From Rhodoferax mekongensis (GTDB lineage: Bacteria; Pseudomonadota; Gammaproteobacteria; Burkholderiales; Burkholderiaceae_C), in contig NZ_CP132507.1 in assembly GCF_032191775.1 (NCBI RefSeq), positions 831,001-895,000 of the forward strand: a stretch of 64,000 bases of DNA, written 5' to 3'. The notes under the pieces were generated by a model. It was not told the DNA's origin. It saw only the letters and a list, made by a program, of their open reading frames with translations, and did not search any database. The first letter of the stretch is position 1; every line of letters starts with the position of its first letter. Position numbers and translations under genes: made by a program. This document shows positions 35,594 to 45,274 of this stretch, in pieces.

Positions 35594-38590
35594 TCAGTCT
35601 TCCAGCAGCGGCCTCAAATACTTGCCCGTATGGCTGGCCGGGTTCGCAGCAATGTCTTCCGGTGTGCCCACGCCGACCACGGTGCCGCCACCTGCGCCGC
35701 CTTCGGGGCCGATGTCGATCAGCCAGTCGGCGGTTTTGATGACGTCCAGGTTGTGCTCGATGATGACGATGGTGTTGCCCGCGTCGCGCAGCTGGTGCAG
35801 CACTTTGAGCAGCAGTGCGATGTCGGCAAAGTGCAGGCCGGTGGTGGGCTCGTCCAGGATGTAGAGCGTGCGGCCAGTGTCTTTCTTGGACAGCTCCAGC
35901 GCCAGCTTCACGCGCTGCGCCTCGCCCCCGGACAGCGTGGTGGCGGCTTGCCCGAGGCGGATGTACGACAGGCCCACGTCCAGCAAGGTTTGCAGCTTGC
36001 GCGCGATGGTGGGCACGGCCTGCAAAAACTCGTAGGCCGCTTCCACCGTCATGTCCAGGATCTGCGCGATGTTCTTGCCCTTGTAGAGCACTTCCAGTGT
36101 TTCGCGGTTGTAGCGCTGGCCGGCGCACACGTCGCAGGGCACATACACGTCGGGCAGAAAGTGCATCTCCACCTTCACCATGCCGTCGCCCTGGCAGGCC
36201 TCGCAGCGGCCACCGGCCACGTTGAAGCTGAAGCGGCCCGGGCCGTAGCCCCGTTCGCGTGCGGTGGGCACCTCGGCCATCAGCTCGCGGATGGGGGTGA
36301 ACAGGCCGGTGTAGGTGGCCGGGTTGGAGCGCGGTGTGCGGCCAATGGGCGACTGGTCGACGTTGATGACCTTGTCGAAATACTGGATGCCGTCAATGCT
36401 CTCGTGGGCTGCGGGCTCGTCGTGTGCGCGGTAGAGCTGGCGTGCCACGGCGGCGTAGAGCGTGTCGTTCACCAGTGTGGACTTGCCGGAACCAGACACG
36501 CCGGTTACGCAGGTGAGCAGGCCCACGGGGAAGTCCACATTCACACCCTTGAGGTTGTGCCCCGTGGCACCGGTAATGCGGATGGCCTGCAGCGTGCCCT
36601 GGGTGGCGATGTGCTGTGCCTGACGCTCGGCCCAGGCCAAGGCGGCCTTGCTGGGTGCACCTTTACCTGCACCCTTGGCGACCGGCTTGGCTTCTTCGAC
36701 GACGGGAAGCCAAGGCGTGCGGCGCTTGGGCACTTCGATACGCAGTGTTTTGGCGAGGTATTGACCGGTCAGTGAGTCAGGGTTGGCTTTGACTTCGTCA
36801 AACGTGCCCTGGGCAATCACCCGCCCGCCATGCACGCCGGCGCCCAGGCCCATGTCGATGACATGGTCGGCGGCACGCATCATGTCTTCGTCGTGCTCCA
36901 CCACCAGCACGCTGTTGCCAATGTCGCGCAGGTGTTGCAGCGTGCCGATCAGTCGGTCGTTGTCACGCTGGTGCAGGCCGATGCTGGGCTCGTCGAGAAC
37001 GTACATCACGCCAGTCAGGCCGGAGCCGATTTGGCTGGCCAGCCGGATGCGCTGGCTCTCGCCGCCACTCAGGGTCTCGGCACTGCGGTCGAGGCTCAAG
37101 TAGTTCAGGCCCACGTCGTTCAGAAACTTCAGCCGCAAGCCGATCTCGCGGATGACCTTGGCGGCAATTTCCCCACGTGCCCCTGGCATCTGCAATGTGT
37201 TGAAGTAGGCAAAGCTTTCGCGCAGGGTGACGTGGCTGATCTCATAAATGGCGCGGGCTTGGTCGCCCTCGCCGATCTTGACGTGACGCGCTTCCTTGCG
37301 CAGGCGCGATCCGAAGCAGTCGGGGCAGGGCTGGGTGCTGCGCAGGCGGCCCAAGTCTTCGCGCACTACGGCAGAGTCTGTCTCGCGGTAGCGCCGCTGC
37401 ATGTTGGGGATGATGCCTTCGAAGGGGTGCTTCTTCGTGACCTTCTTGCCCTGCGAGGCGCCCGAGTCCATGATGTAGCTGAACTTGATCTCTTCTTCGC
37501 CTGAGCCGTGCAGGATGGCGTGCTGCACGTTCTCCGGCAAGCTTTCAAACGCCGCTTCAATGTCAAACGCGTAGTGTTTGGCCAGGCTCTCCAGCATGCT
37601 GAAGTAGTAGCCGTTACGCCGGTCCCAGCCCTTGATGGCGCCACTGGCCAGGCTCAGGGTGGGGAAGGCGACCACGCGAGCGGGATCAAAAAACTCGTGG
37701 TTACCCAGGCCATCGCAGGTAGGGCAAGCGCCCACGGGGGAGTTGAACGAGAACAGGCGGGGCTCCAACTCGGCAATCGAGTAATTGCACACCGGGCAGG
37801 CGAACTTGGCGTTAAACAGGTGCTCGACGCCGCTGTCCATCTCCAGCGCAATCGCACGACCACCCGCCAGACGCAACGCGGCTTCAAAGCTCTCAGCCAG
37901 ACGTTGTTTCAGGTCTGCACGTACCTTGATGCGGTCGACCACCACATCGATGTCGTGCTTCTCGGTTTTCTTGAGCTTGGGCAGGTTCTCGGCTTCCACT
38001 GCTTCGCCGTTAATGCGAAAGCGCACGTAGCCCTGCGCCTGCATGTCGGCAAATACCTCCAGAAACTCGCCTTTCTTCTCGCGTGCTACCGGGGCGAGGA
38101 TCATGAGTTTGGCTTCTTCCGGCAAGGCCAACACCGCATCCACCATCTGGCTCACGGTCTGGCTTTGCAGCGGCAGGTTGTGGTCGGGGCAGAACGGGGT
38201 ACCGGCGCGAGCAAACAGCAGACGCAGATAGTCATGGATTTCGGTGACGGTGCCGACCGTGGAGCGGGGGTTGTGACTGGTGGCTTTTTGCTCGATGCTG
38301 ATGGCCGGTGACAGGCCCTCAATCATGTCCACATCGGGCTTGTCCATCAGTTGCAAAAACTGGCGCGCGTAGGTGGACAGGCTTTCCACGTAGCGACGCT
38401 GGCCCTCGGCATACAGCGTGTCAAATGCCAGACTCGATTTGCCAGAACCCGACAGGCCGGTAATCACCACCAATTGGTTGCGCGGGATGTCGAGGTCGAT
38501 GTTCTTCAGGTTGTGGGTACGCGCACCCCGCACGCTGATGGTTTGCTGCTGCAGCGCCCGGGCGAGGTACTTGCCATCCTCGTGATGCAC
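35594..38590 (-). CDS. uvrA: Excinuclease ABC subunit A
   Basis: UvrA finds bulky DNA lesions in nucleotide excision repair. The protein has two ABC modules, with Walker [10 protein letters not shown] and GVSGSGKST and signatures [12 protein letters not shown] and [12 protein letters not shown]. It has zinc fingers CPVC...CPTC and CEAC...CDVC, and the conserved [15 protein letters not shown] start. No ATG is near that start. GTG 38590 (AAGGA just upstream, 998 residues) is my choice; TTG 38623 and GTG 38635 are alternatives. The frame runs open to 39070 through the divergent MFS gene, which is not coding here. The protein has 20-60 more residues than E. coli UvrA, chiefly in an insert near [15 protein letters not shown] between the halves. 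Confidence 0.96.
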   Translation of the reverse strand: MHHEDGKYLARALQQQTISVRGARTHNLKNIDLDIPRNQLVVITGLSGSGKSSLAFDTLYAEGQRRYVESLSTYARQFLQLMDKPDVDMIEGLSPAISIEQKATSHNPRSTVGTVTEIHDYLRLLFARAGTPFCPDHNLPLQSQTVSQMVDAVLALPEEAKLMILAPVAREKKGEFLEVFADMQAQGYVRFRINGEAVEAENLPKLKKTEKHDIDVVVDRIKVRADLKQRLAESFEAALRLAGGRAIALEMDSGVEHLFNAKFACPVCNYSIAELEPRLFSFNSPVGACPTCDGLGNHEFFDPARVVAFPTLSLASGAIKGWDRRNGYYFSMLESLAKHYAFDIEAAFESLPENVQHAILHGSGEEEIKFSYIMDSGASQGKKVTKKHPFEGIIPNMQRRYRETDSAVVREDLGRLRSTQPCPDCFGSRLRKEARHVKIGEGDQARAIYEISHVTLRESFAYFNTLQMPGARGEIAAKVIREIGLRLKFLNDVGLNYLSLDRSAETLSGGESQRIRLASQIGSGLTGVMYVLDEPSIGLHQRDNDRLIGTLQHLRDIGNSVLVVEHDEDMMRAADHVIDMGLGAGVHGGRVIAQGTFDEVKANPDSLTGQYLAKTLRIEVPKRRTPWLPVVEEAKPVAKGAGKGAPSKAALAWAERQAQHIATQGTLQAIRITGATGHNLKGVNVDFPVGLLTCVTGVSGSGKSTLVNDTLYAAVARQLYRAHDEPAAHESIDGIQYFDKVINVDQSPIGRTPRSNPATYTGLFTPIRELMAEVPTARERGYGPGRFSFNVAGGRCEACQGDGMVKVEMHFLPDVYVPCDVCAGQRYNRETLEVLYKGKNIAQILDMTVEAAYEFLQAVPTIARKLQTLLDVGLSYIRLGQAATTLSGGEAQRVKLALELSKKDTGRTLYILDEPTTGLHFADIALLLKVLHQLRDAGNTIVIIEHNLDVIKTADWLIDIGPEGGAGGGTVVGVGTPEDIAANPASHTGKYLRPLLED

Positions 38591-38652
38591 AAGGTCCTTG
38601 CTGTCGTGAGTGGAAGAGTTCAAGTTGGTGGCCACCAAAAGAGTAACCCGCC

Positions 38653-38682
38653 ATGATAGACAATGTCGGGTTGCGGTGTCAC
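38653..38682 (-). promoter_or_regulatory. Candidate sigma-70 promoter of uvrA
   Basis: On the minus strand GTGACA, an 18-nt spacer and TATCAT lie upstream of all three candidate uvrA starts. I could not find a CTGT-N8-ACAG LexA box in this gap. Confidence 0.4.
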
Positions 38683-38724
38683 CTCCCCGGTTTTCACCGT
38701 CCTTTATGCCTGAGAGTGACTGCC

Positions 38725-39969
38725 GTGTCTGCCCCCTCCGCCCCATCTGCCCCATCTGCCCCATCTGCCCCTGATACCGTGATGACGCCCCAAGAGAGGC
38801 GCTCCAGCGCCTCGCTGGCCCTGATTTTTGCGTTGCGCATGTTGGGGCTCTTTCTGGTGTTGCCGGTGTTTGCGCTGGAGGCGCGCAAATACCCCGGTGG
38901 GGATGATGCGGCGCTCGTCGGCATGGCCATGGGCATATATGGCCTGACGCAAGGCATTTTGCAGATCCCTTTTGGCGTGGCATCCGACAAGTTCGGCCGT
39001 AAACCGGTGATGGTGGTCGGGCTGTTGATTTTTGCGGTAGGTAGTGCCATCGCTGCTTGGGCGCCCACATTGCATTGGCTGGTGGCAGGCCGCGCGCTGC
39101 AAGGGGCGGGCGCTATCTCGGCTGCGGTCACCGCTTTGCTGGCCGACCAGACGCGTGACGTCGTGCGCACCAAAGCCATGGCCCTGGTGGGGGCGAGCAT
39201 CGGACTCATGTTTGCCTTGTCGCTGGTACTGTCGCCTTTCCTGGCATCTTTCATCGGGCTGCATGGCTTGTTTACGATAACGTCTGCACTGGCTGTGGGT
39301 GGCATCGCGGTGGTGATCTGGTGGGTACCGCCTGAACCCGAAAAACAGGTGGATCAGGCCCGGGGTGGCGTGCTATCGGTATTGCGGCATCCGGCCCTGC
39401 TGCGGCTGGACTTCGGGGTGTTTGTGCTTCATGCGGTGCAGCTGTCCATGTGGGTGGCATTGCCTGCCATGTTGGTGCAAGCCGGGTTGGCGCGGGACCA
39501 GCACTGGCAGGTGTATTTGCCGGCGGTGCTGGCGTCCTTTTTCGTCATGGGTGCCACACTCTTCCCGCTGGAGAAAAAAGGCTATCTGCGCGCTGTGTTT
39601 TTGTCCGCCATTGCCTTGATTGCCTTGGTGCAGCTGGCGCTCTGGGCGCTTGCCCACACCGTGGCAGGTGTTTGGCCGATGGCGCTGGTGTTGTTTGTGT
39701 TCTTTTGTGGTTTCAATGTGCTGGAGGCCAGTCAGCCCAGCTTGGCTTCCCGCGTAGCACCTGCGGCTTCACGTGGCGCCGCACTGGGGGTTTACAACAC
39801 CTTGCAGTCTTTGGGCTTCTTTGCCGGCGGTGCTGTCGGGGGCTGGCTGGTCAAGTCCGCCGGTGCGCAAGCCTTGTTTCTTGCAAGCACCCTGGCCATG
39901 TTGGCTTGGTTGGGGGTTGCCTGGGGGATGGACGCTCCGGCGCCAAAGACAGGTCTAAAGGCAGGATAA
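38725..39969 (+). CDS. MFS transporter (YajR-like)
   Basis: A major facilitator with about twelve membrane helices. The cytoplasmic loop 2-3 motif reads [14 protein letters not shown] and the family start [21 protein letters not shown] resembles YajR-type transporters. The domain after helix 12 found in E. coli YajR is absent. Start choice is uncertain: GTG 38725 (414 residues) gives an N-terminal [12 protein letters not shown] stretch encoded by four near-identical 9-nt units; ATG 38782 would remove it. Substrate unknown. It diverges from uvrA and is followed 24 nt later by ssb. Confidence 0.88.
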   Translation: MSAPSAPSAPSAPSAPDTVMTPQERRSSASLALIFALRMLGLFLVLPVFALEARKYPGGDDAALVGMAMGIYGLTQGILQIPFGVASDKFGRKPVMVVGLLIFAVGSAIAAWAPTLHWLVAGRALQGAGAISAAVTALLADQTRDVVRTKAMALVGASIGLMFALSLVLSPFLASFIGLHGLFTITSALAVGGIAVVIWWVPPEPEKQVDQARGGVLSVLRHPALLRLDFGVFVLHAVQLSMWVALPAMLVQAGLARDQHWQVYLPAVLASFFVMGATLFPLEKKGYLRAVFLSAIALIALVQLALWALAHTVAGVWPMALVLFVFFCGFNVLEASQPSLASRVAPAASRGAALGVYNTLQSLGFFAGGAVGGWLVKSAGAQALFLASTLAMLAWLGVAWGMDAPAPKTGLKAG

Positions 39970-39993
39970 TCAGCGACTAATCTGGAGAAAACC

Positions 39994-40494
39994 ATGGCAT
40001 CCGTCAACAAAGTCATTCTGGTCGGTAATTGCGGCCGCGATCCTGAAATCCGCTATCTGCCGTCCGGTCAGGCGGTGGCGAACGTCAGCGTAGCTACCAG
40101 TAGCCGCCGTAAAGATCGCAATACCGGCGAGACCGTGGAAGACACCCAGTGGCACCGCGTCACCTTTTATGACCGCCTGGCCGAGATTGCCGGCGAGTAC
40201 GTCAAGAAAGGCCGGCCCATTTATGTGGAAGGCCGCCTGAAATATGGCAAGTACACCGACCAGTCCGGTGTGGAAAAGAACACGGTGGATATTGTGGCGA
40301 CTGAGTTGCAATTGTTGGGTGGCCGCGAAGGCATGGGTGGCCCCTCTGATGGTGGCGATGAAGGCGGTGCACCACCACCCCGCCGGATGGCGCCTCCTCC
40401 CCGTGCTGCCGCACCGGCACCTGCGCCCCGTCAGGCCCCTGCACCGCGCCCGGCCAGCGGCTTTGATGACATGGACGACGATATTCCGTTTTGA
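39994..40494 (+). CDS. ssb: Single-stranded DNA-binding protein
   Basis: The 166-residue protein has the OB-fold (1-110, VNKVILVGNCGRDPEIRYLPSG and TQWHRVTFYDRLAEIAGEYV), a Gly/Pro/Ala-rich flexible linker and the acidic tip DDMDDDIPF that recruits repair and replication partners. The ribosome site TGGAGA precedes the ATG. ssb next to uvrA is a common arrangement; here the MFS gene lies between them. Confidence 0.97.
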   Translation: MASVNKVILVGNCGRDPEIRYLPSGQAVANVSVATSSRRKDRNTGETVEDTQWHRVTFYDRLAEIAGEYVKKGRPIYVEGRLKYGKYTDQSGVEKNTVDIVATELQLLGGREGMGGPSDGGDEGGAPPPRRMAPPPRAAAPAPAPRQAPAPRPASGFDDMDDDIPF

Positions 40495-40542
40495 CAGTTT
40501 TTTGCTCCTCCAGGTCTCTCAAGTCCTGTTTGGTTCAGGCAT

Positions 40543-40571
40543 AAAAAATGCGACCCGAGGGTCGCTTTTTT
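40543..40571. terminator. Bidirectional terminator between ssb and the TolC-like gene
   Basis: GCGACC / GGTCGC (40550-40555 with 40560-40565) is flanked by AAAAAAT on the left and a T6 run on the right. It ends the convergent transcripts of ssb and the TolC-like gene. Confidence 0.88.
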
Positions 40572-40585
40572 GCGGGCCGGTGAAC

Positions 40586-42427
40586 TTAGAAAGTGCGACC
40601 CTTGGTGACGGTTTCCTTCAGGATCTTCCAGGCGCCACCCACGTATTCCATGGAGAGGGTTTTCTCCACGGTGTCGCGGTAGTCGTCAGAGCCGTATTCC
40701 TGGGTGAAGGAGACTTCGGTGGTCTTGCCGTCGCACTGGGCAGGGGTTATGTTCTTCAAGATAGTCGAAATTCCACCTTGCTTACCGACGCGCTTCTTGC
40801 GCAGGCTTTCCCATTGACTGCGGCTCAAGCCCTGGGCCGGGACAAAGTTATCTGCGTAGGCAGAGAAGTAGCCATTGATGTCTTTGCCATTCCAAGCGGC
40901 GATCCATTTTTCGACAGAAGGAGCTACCGCGTCACACAGCGCCTTGCTTGATGGCAATGCAGGTGCGGGTGCGGGTGCCGGGGCAGATACGGGAGCTGGT
41001 GCAATCGGTGCAGTGGCCAAAGTCGGCTTAGGCAGACTGGATTTGTCCAGTACCACTTGCGGTGCAAGGTCGGACACACACTGCATGGCATCGTCGTTGG
41101 CATCGATGCCGGCCGGTTGGTCCGGTGCCTGGGTTTCCATGGGGCGCAGTTTGAGAGCAGACAGCAGGGTGCCGTTCGCCGCCAAAACGCGTGCCTTTGC
41201 CAGCGAAAGGTCATATTCCGCGTTGACCAAGGCACGACGTGCCTGGAAATATTCGTTCTCGGTATCCAGCAAATCCAGCAAGGAGCGCTGGCCAATGTCG
41301 AACTGCTGACGATAGGCTTCGCGCGCTTTCGAGGTGGACAACTCATGCTGGCTCAAAAAGCCGATCTGGCTTTCTAGTTTGCTCACGTCGTTGTAGGCAA
41401 TCAGGGCGGTTTGACGAACGTCGCGGCACACCTTGTCGCGCAAGTCGAAGGTTGCGTTGAGTTTGTCGACGTACTGACGTATGCGTGCCTGATCAGAGCC
41501 ACCTTTGTACAGGTTGTAGTTCAGCACCAGTTGCAGGGCTGAGTCGCGATAGTCCCCCGTTACCGCCGAGCGGTTGGTTTCGAAGCTCTGAGAAGCCCTG
41601 AACTCCAGAGTCGGATAGTTCGCGGCCTTGCGAAGCTCTGCATCAGCGCGATAGGCGCGGATATTGGACACGGCACCTAGAAACTCCGGGTTACCTCGGA
41701 CTGTGTTCGCAACGTAGTTTTCCCGGCCTGGAAGGAAGGCAGAGAGATTGGGAGCTGTAGTGAGTTCCTTGCTGGGCATTTCGCCTACCAGGCGTTGGTA
41801 GCGAGCGGTGACATCATGCAGGTTGCTGGCTTCCGTCAGCCAGTTGGACTCAGCCAAAGCCAGGCGTCCTGCGGCTTGTTCCAGATCAACCCGCCGGCCC
41901 ACGCCAGCTTTGACGCGGGCTTCCAAGCGTGAGTAAACGTCGGCATGGTTAGCGTAGTTCTCTTTTGCCAGCTCGACCAGTTCACGGTAACGCTGAACGT
42001 CAAGATAAGCGCGAGCTGCTTCCAGCCCGATGTTGTCGCTGGTTGCCAGCAAATCGTAGTAAGCAGCCATTCGTGAATGGCCCAAGCGACGAACGTCACT
42101 CATTGTTGCAAACCCATCGAACAAGGTTTGACGGAGTTGCAGGGTCGCGGTCGAGTTGGAATACCCCTTGTCCGACTTCATTCCTGGGGAAAAGGTTGAT
42201 TTCTCTCCGGCGGTGGCTTCCAAGTCGATCCGGGGGCGCCATCCCCCTTCAGCGACTGCTTGTTCGTTGGCTGCCGCCAAAAGATTTTTGTGCTTTACTT
42301 TGACCTCAGGGTTTTCAAGAATGGCCTTCTCGACCGCTGCTTGCAGCTGGTTGACAGACTGTGCATAGCCGGTGCCAGTAGTAAAGAGCGCGGCAATGGC
42401 TAAAGCAAGTGGAGTGCGAGTGATCAT
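40586..42427 (-). CDS. TolC-family outer-membrane protein with C-terminal NTF2-like domain
   Basis: The 613-residue protein starts with a signal peptide (cut near TGTGYAQ, 23) and has the two halves of a TolC/LapE-type channel (about 25-455), with LRQTLFDGF, LEAARAYLDV, LVLNYNLYKGG and DLLDTENEYFQARRALVNAEYDL. After a Pro/Ala linker (about 470-500) comes an extra domain of about 115 residues (VEKWIAAWNGKDINGYFSAY, a C-terminal GGAWKILKE), which looks like a DUF4440/NTF2-like fold. Classic TolC proteins stop near 450-490. Its place beside the LapG, LapD and adhesin genes suggests it is the outer-membrane exit for the adhesin (LapE role). The added domain would lie in the periplasm. Confidence 0.88.
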   Translation of the reverse strand: MITRTPLALAIAALFTTGTGYAQSVNQLQAAVEKAILENPEVKVKHKNLLAAANEQAVAEGGWRPRIDLEATAGEKSTFSPGMKSDKGYSNSTATLQLRQTLFDGFATMSDVRRLGHSRMAAYYDLLATSDNIGLEAARAYLDVQRYRELVELAKENYANHADVYSRLEARVKAGVGRRVDLEQAAGRLALAESNWLTEASNLHDVTARYQRLVGEMPSKELTTAPNLSAFLPGRENYVANTVRGNPEFLGAVSNIRAYRADAELRKAANYPTLEFRASQSFETNRSAVTGDYRDSALQLVLNYNLYKGGSDQARIRQYVDKLNATFDLRDKVCRDVRQTALIAYNDVSKLESQIGFLSQHELSTSKAREAYRQQFDIGQRSLLDLLDTENEYFQARRALVNAEYDLSLAKARVLAANGTLLSALKLRPMETQAPDQPAGIDANDDAMQCVSDLAPQVVLDKSSLPKPTLATAPIAPAPVSAPAPAPAPALPSSKALCDAVAPSVEKWIAAWNGKDINGYFSAYADNFVPAQGLSRSQWESLRKKRVGKQGGISTILKNITPAQCDGKTTEVSFTQEYGSDDYRDTVEKTLSMEYVGGAWKILKETVTKGRTF

Positions 42428-42613
42428 TCTTGTATGCTGTTGAGGGGTTTGTTTCCCTGAGCGGTGGCTCGATAAAGCAGAGTCAGCCCGTATGTTTGGC
42501 GGTTCAATGTGCCTAGATTTTAGGCGTTCTCATCATTTTTTTGCCATCAGTGTTGTGACAAATTGCCGCTTTCCCACTGTTTCTATGTGAAAAACATCAC
42601 CTTTGCCAATTTA

Positions 42614-43291
42614 ATGCGTTTCGAGGCTAGGACTGGTTGTATAGCCGGTCGGGCTTGTTTCTCGTTGCTCTTGGCAATGGCATGTTGGGTGTTTGCAGCG
42701 ACGAACTTCGATGCGTTGCAGTCTTCATTTGTGCAGCGTTGGGGTGCCGCAGCGCAACCCAAGTTTGAAGCTTGGCGAAAATTGGTGAACGGCTTGTTGG
42801 ATGTCTCAGATCAAGAGCGGATCAAACGGGTCAATGTGTTCATCAATCAACAGGTGGCTTTTGGTGAAGATAGTGCAATTTGGGGGCAAGTGGATTATTG
42901 GGCGACTCCCCTCGAAACGCTTGGACGAGGTGCGGGTGATTGTGAAGACTTTGCGATTGCCAAGTACTTTACCTTGCTCCAGGTTGGAGTGCAGCCTGAC
43001 AAGTTGCGGTTGATTTATGTACGGGCCAAAACGGGAACCTCGGATGCGACCCAAGCCCATATGGTGCTGGCCTATTACGTGGCGCCGGATGCTGAGCCTT
43101 TGGTGATGGATAACCTGATCAGTGATATTCGACCTGCTTCGAGAAGACCAGACCTGGTCCCCATCTTTAGCTTTAACGGATCTGGTGTTTTTGCCGGTGT
43201 CAGCGGCAGCGGGACAGCAGCAGGAGGCACCGGGCGATTGTCCCGTTGGGAAGACTTGCTGAGGCGAGCCAAAGCCGAAGGCTTTGAATGA
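42614..43291 (+). CDS. lapG: LapG-type periplasmic cysteine protease
   Basis: LapG removes the N-terminal anchor of LapA-like adhesins and frees the cell from a surface. The 225-residue protein has a signal/anchor helix (about 12-30), then the transglutaminase-like protease fold with WGQVDYWATPLETL, catalytic Cys110 (GAGDCEDFAIAKY), His149 (AHMVLAYY) and Asp166 (VMDNL). The acidic GDCEDF segment is also part of the calcium site in known LapG. The ATG at 42614 is preferred to a TTG at 42563. lapD follows 19 nt later, so the pair is an operon. The TAAG site in the adhesin at 63.5 kb is its predicted target. It diverges from the TolC-like gene across 186 nt with no clear promoter. Confidence 0.95.
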   Translation: MRFEARTGCIAGRACFSLLLAMACWVFAATNFDALQSSFVQRWGAAAQPKFEAWRKLVNGLLDVSDQERIKRVNVFINQQVAFGEDSAIWGQVDYWATPLETLGRGAGDCEDFAIAKYFTLLQVGVQPDKLRLIYVRAKTGTSDATQAHMVLAYYVAPDAEPLVMDNLISDIRPASRRPDLVPIFSFNGSGVFAGVSGSGTAAGGTGRLSRWEDLLRRAKAEGFE

Positions 43292-43310
43292 TTTGAGGTA
43301 AGGAAATCTT

Positions 43311-45221
43311 ATGTCCATGTACAGACAACTTTGGTTGGCCATTATTGCCAGCATGCTGATGGCCCTTGGGGGAGGCCTGCTTGCCTCTTTGCTCTCTGCA
43401 CGTGGTTATCTCGAGTCGCAACTGGCCATCAAAAATACTGATAACGCGGTCGCCCTGGCCCTGTCATTGAGTCAAAGTAATCCGGACCCGGTGACGGTTG
43501 ATCTGGTGACAGCGTCTTTGTTTGATAGCGGGCACTACGAATTGGTCCGTGTAATTGACCCCCAAGGGGCCGTAATTGCGCAGCGTAAAGCTCCGGAAGG
43601 TGATTTGGATGCTCCTGCATGGTTCGTGAGGCTGCTTCCTATTCATTCAGTCCCCGGACAAGCACAAATTAGCAATGGTTGGAAGCAGTTCGGAACGGTG
43701 ACCTTGATCAGCCATAGCCGTTTCGCGTATGGCGCACTTTGGAAAAGTGCCTATGAGATGACGCTCGCGCTGTCTTTGGCAGGCCTTGTCGGCGGTTGCC
43801 TGGGTAGTTTAGTGTTACGTCGGCTGCGTAAACCCTTGATGACAGTCATTGACCAAGCGGCGGCGATTACGCAGAGACGGTTTGTGACAGTTGATCTACC
43901 CCGTGTACCTGAGCTACGACAACTTGCCGTGGCCATGAACGACACCGTGGGTCGACTGAAATCCATGTTTGAAGACGAAGCCAGTCGGTTAGAGCAAATG
44001 CGTAAGGAGGCCAATTTTGATGCATTGACCGGTCTGGTCAATCGCACGCACTTCTTGGCCAGACTCCGTCACACATTGGAGGCAGAGGATTCAGCGGGTG
44101 GGACCTTGTTTTTGTTGAGGTTGAACGACTTGTCTGGTATCAACAGACGTCTTGGGCGTGAGCCCACGGATTCACTGCTGAAGCTGTCAGCAGAAGTGAT
44201 CACGAAAAGCGTTTCTGAACTTGGATCTGTTGTTGCGCGCCTCAATGGGGCCGATTTTGCAGTTTTAGCTTACGAGGGTGTAGACGGTAGGGGCGTTTCA
44301 AGCCGTTTGATGGAGTCATTGGATCAAGCGGCTTCACCATACATGGGAGGTGCGCGTGCGGCTTCTATTGGTTACGGCAAATTTAGCCGCAATGAAGATA
44401 TCGGTAGCCTCCTTGCCCGGATAGACGCCGCTTTGGCCACGGCTGAAATTCATTCCGGAAGCGGCGTGCAGGAGGCGCTAAGTTTGCAGACTAAAGAACT
44501 TCCACGATCTACGGATCAATGGGCAAAGTTGATTGCTCTAGCTTTAAAAAATCGTTGGGTACGTTTGATTTCGTTTCCAGTTGTGAATGTTTCCGGGGAG
44601 ATATCTCACAAAGAGTGTCCACTTCGCTTGATGTTTGATGAGGCCGGTGAGTGGGTGCCTGCTGGTCGGTTTTTACCCGTAGCGGAGAGACTAAAGTTGA
44701 CGCCGGACTTGGATTTGATGGCAATATCATTAGGACTTGATGAGCTTGAAAGAGCCCCTGACTTGGTAGGGTTGGCAATTAATTTGTCTGCGAGCTCTTT
44801 GGAAAGTCCGAGTTTCCTAAATGAATTGCTTGCGTCTTTAGCGCGGAGGAGTTCTGTTACTCCGCGTCTATGGTTGGAGGTGCCTGAAGAAGGGGCTTTG
44901 AAACACCTGGAAAGTTTCCGGGCCCTCTGTACGGCCTTAAAGAAATTGGGCTGTCGCATCGGACTTGAGCATTTTGGACATCGGTTCAGCCAGATTGGGC
45001 AGCTTCATGATTTAGGGCTGGACTACTTGAAGGTCGACTCCAGCTTCGTTCGAGGCGTTGACGCGAATCCGGGCAACGAAGCTTTTCTAAAGGGCTTGTG
45101 CTCGATTGCGCACAACATTGGATTGCAAGTGATCGCAGAGGGCGTCAGCACTTCATCTGAATTCATCGCTCTCAAAGCCATTGGCTTCGACGCCGCGACG
45201 GGGCCCGGAATTCAGACATAG
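43311..45221 (+). CDS. lapD: LapD-type c-di-GMP receptor (degenerate GGDEF-EAL)
   Basis: LapD binds c-di-GMP in the cytoplasm and then captures LapG in the periplasm. The 636-residue protein shows TM1 (7-29), a periplasmic output domain (30-148) with a Gly-Trp loop (Trp124), which fits the Trp that contacts LapG in Pseudomonas LapD, TM2 (about 150-170), a HAMP linker (170-225), a GGDEF domain with NGADF (312-316) and an EAL domain. The GGDEF motif is inactive and the EAL motif reads ECPLR, so it is a receptor and not an enzyme. AAGGAAA precedes the ATG. It converges on the adhesin gene. Base composition is somewhat lower in GC than the housekeeping genes. Confidence 0.94.
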   Translation: MSMYRQLWLAIIASMLMALGGGLLASLLSARGYLESQLAIKNTDNAVALALSLSQSNPDPVTVDLVTASLFDSGHYELVRVIDPQGAVIAQRKAPEGDLDAPAWFVRLLPIHSVPGQAQISNGWKQFGTVTLISHSRFAYGALWKSAYEMTLALSLAGLVGGCLGSLVLRRLRKPLMTVIDQAAAITQRRFVTVDLPRVPELRQLAVAMNDTVGRLKSMFEDEASRLEQMRKEANFDALTGLVNRTHFLARLRHTLEAEDSAGGTLFLLRLNDLSGINRRLGREPTDSLLKLSAEVITKSVSELGSVVARLNGADFAVLAYEGVDGRGVSSRLMESLDQAASPYMGGARAASIGYGKFSRNEDIGSLLARIDAALATAEIHSGSGVQEALSLQTKELPRSTDQWAKLIALALKNRWVRLISFPVVNVSGEISHKECPLRLMFDEAGEWVPAGRFLPVAERLKLTPDLDLMAISLGLDELERAPDLVGLAINLSASSLESPSFLNELLASLARRSSVTPRLWLEVPEEGALKHLESFRALCTALKKLGCRIGLEHFGHRFSQIGQLHDLGLDYLKVDSSFVRGVDANPGNEAFLKGLCSIAHNIGLQVIAEGVSTSSEFIALKAIGFDAATGPGIQT

Positions 45222-45274
45222 TCACCCCGCCCTCGACTTCCCGACGCGAAGGGCGAGGACTTTTGCATCAGATA

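Noticed and set aside
38590-39070. N-terminal extension of uvrA to a 1158-residue frame
   Set aside because: It would run through the divergent MFS gene and its sequence is Pro/Arg/Cys-rich with no UvrA homology; GTG/TTG starts near 38590-38635 fit better.
43311-45221. LapD-type protein as an active diguanylate cyclase or phosphodiesterase
   Set aside because: The GGDEF site reads NGADF and the EAL site ECPLR; the architecture and neighbours match a c-di-GMP receptor.
45222-45274. Terminator between lapD and the adhesin gene
   Set aside because: CCTCG/CGAGG pairing with a long loop and only TTTT is too weak to call.
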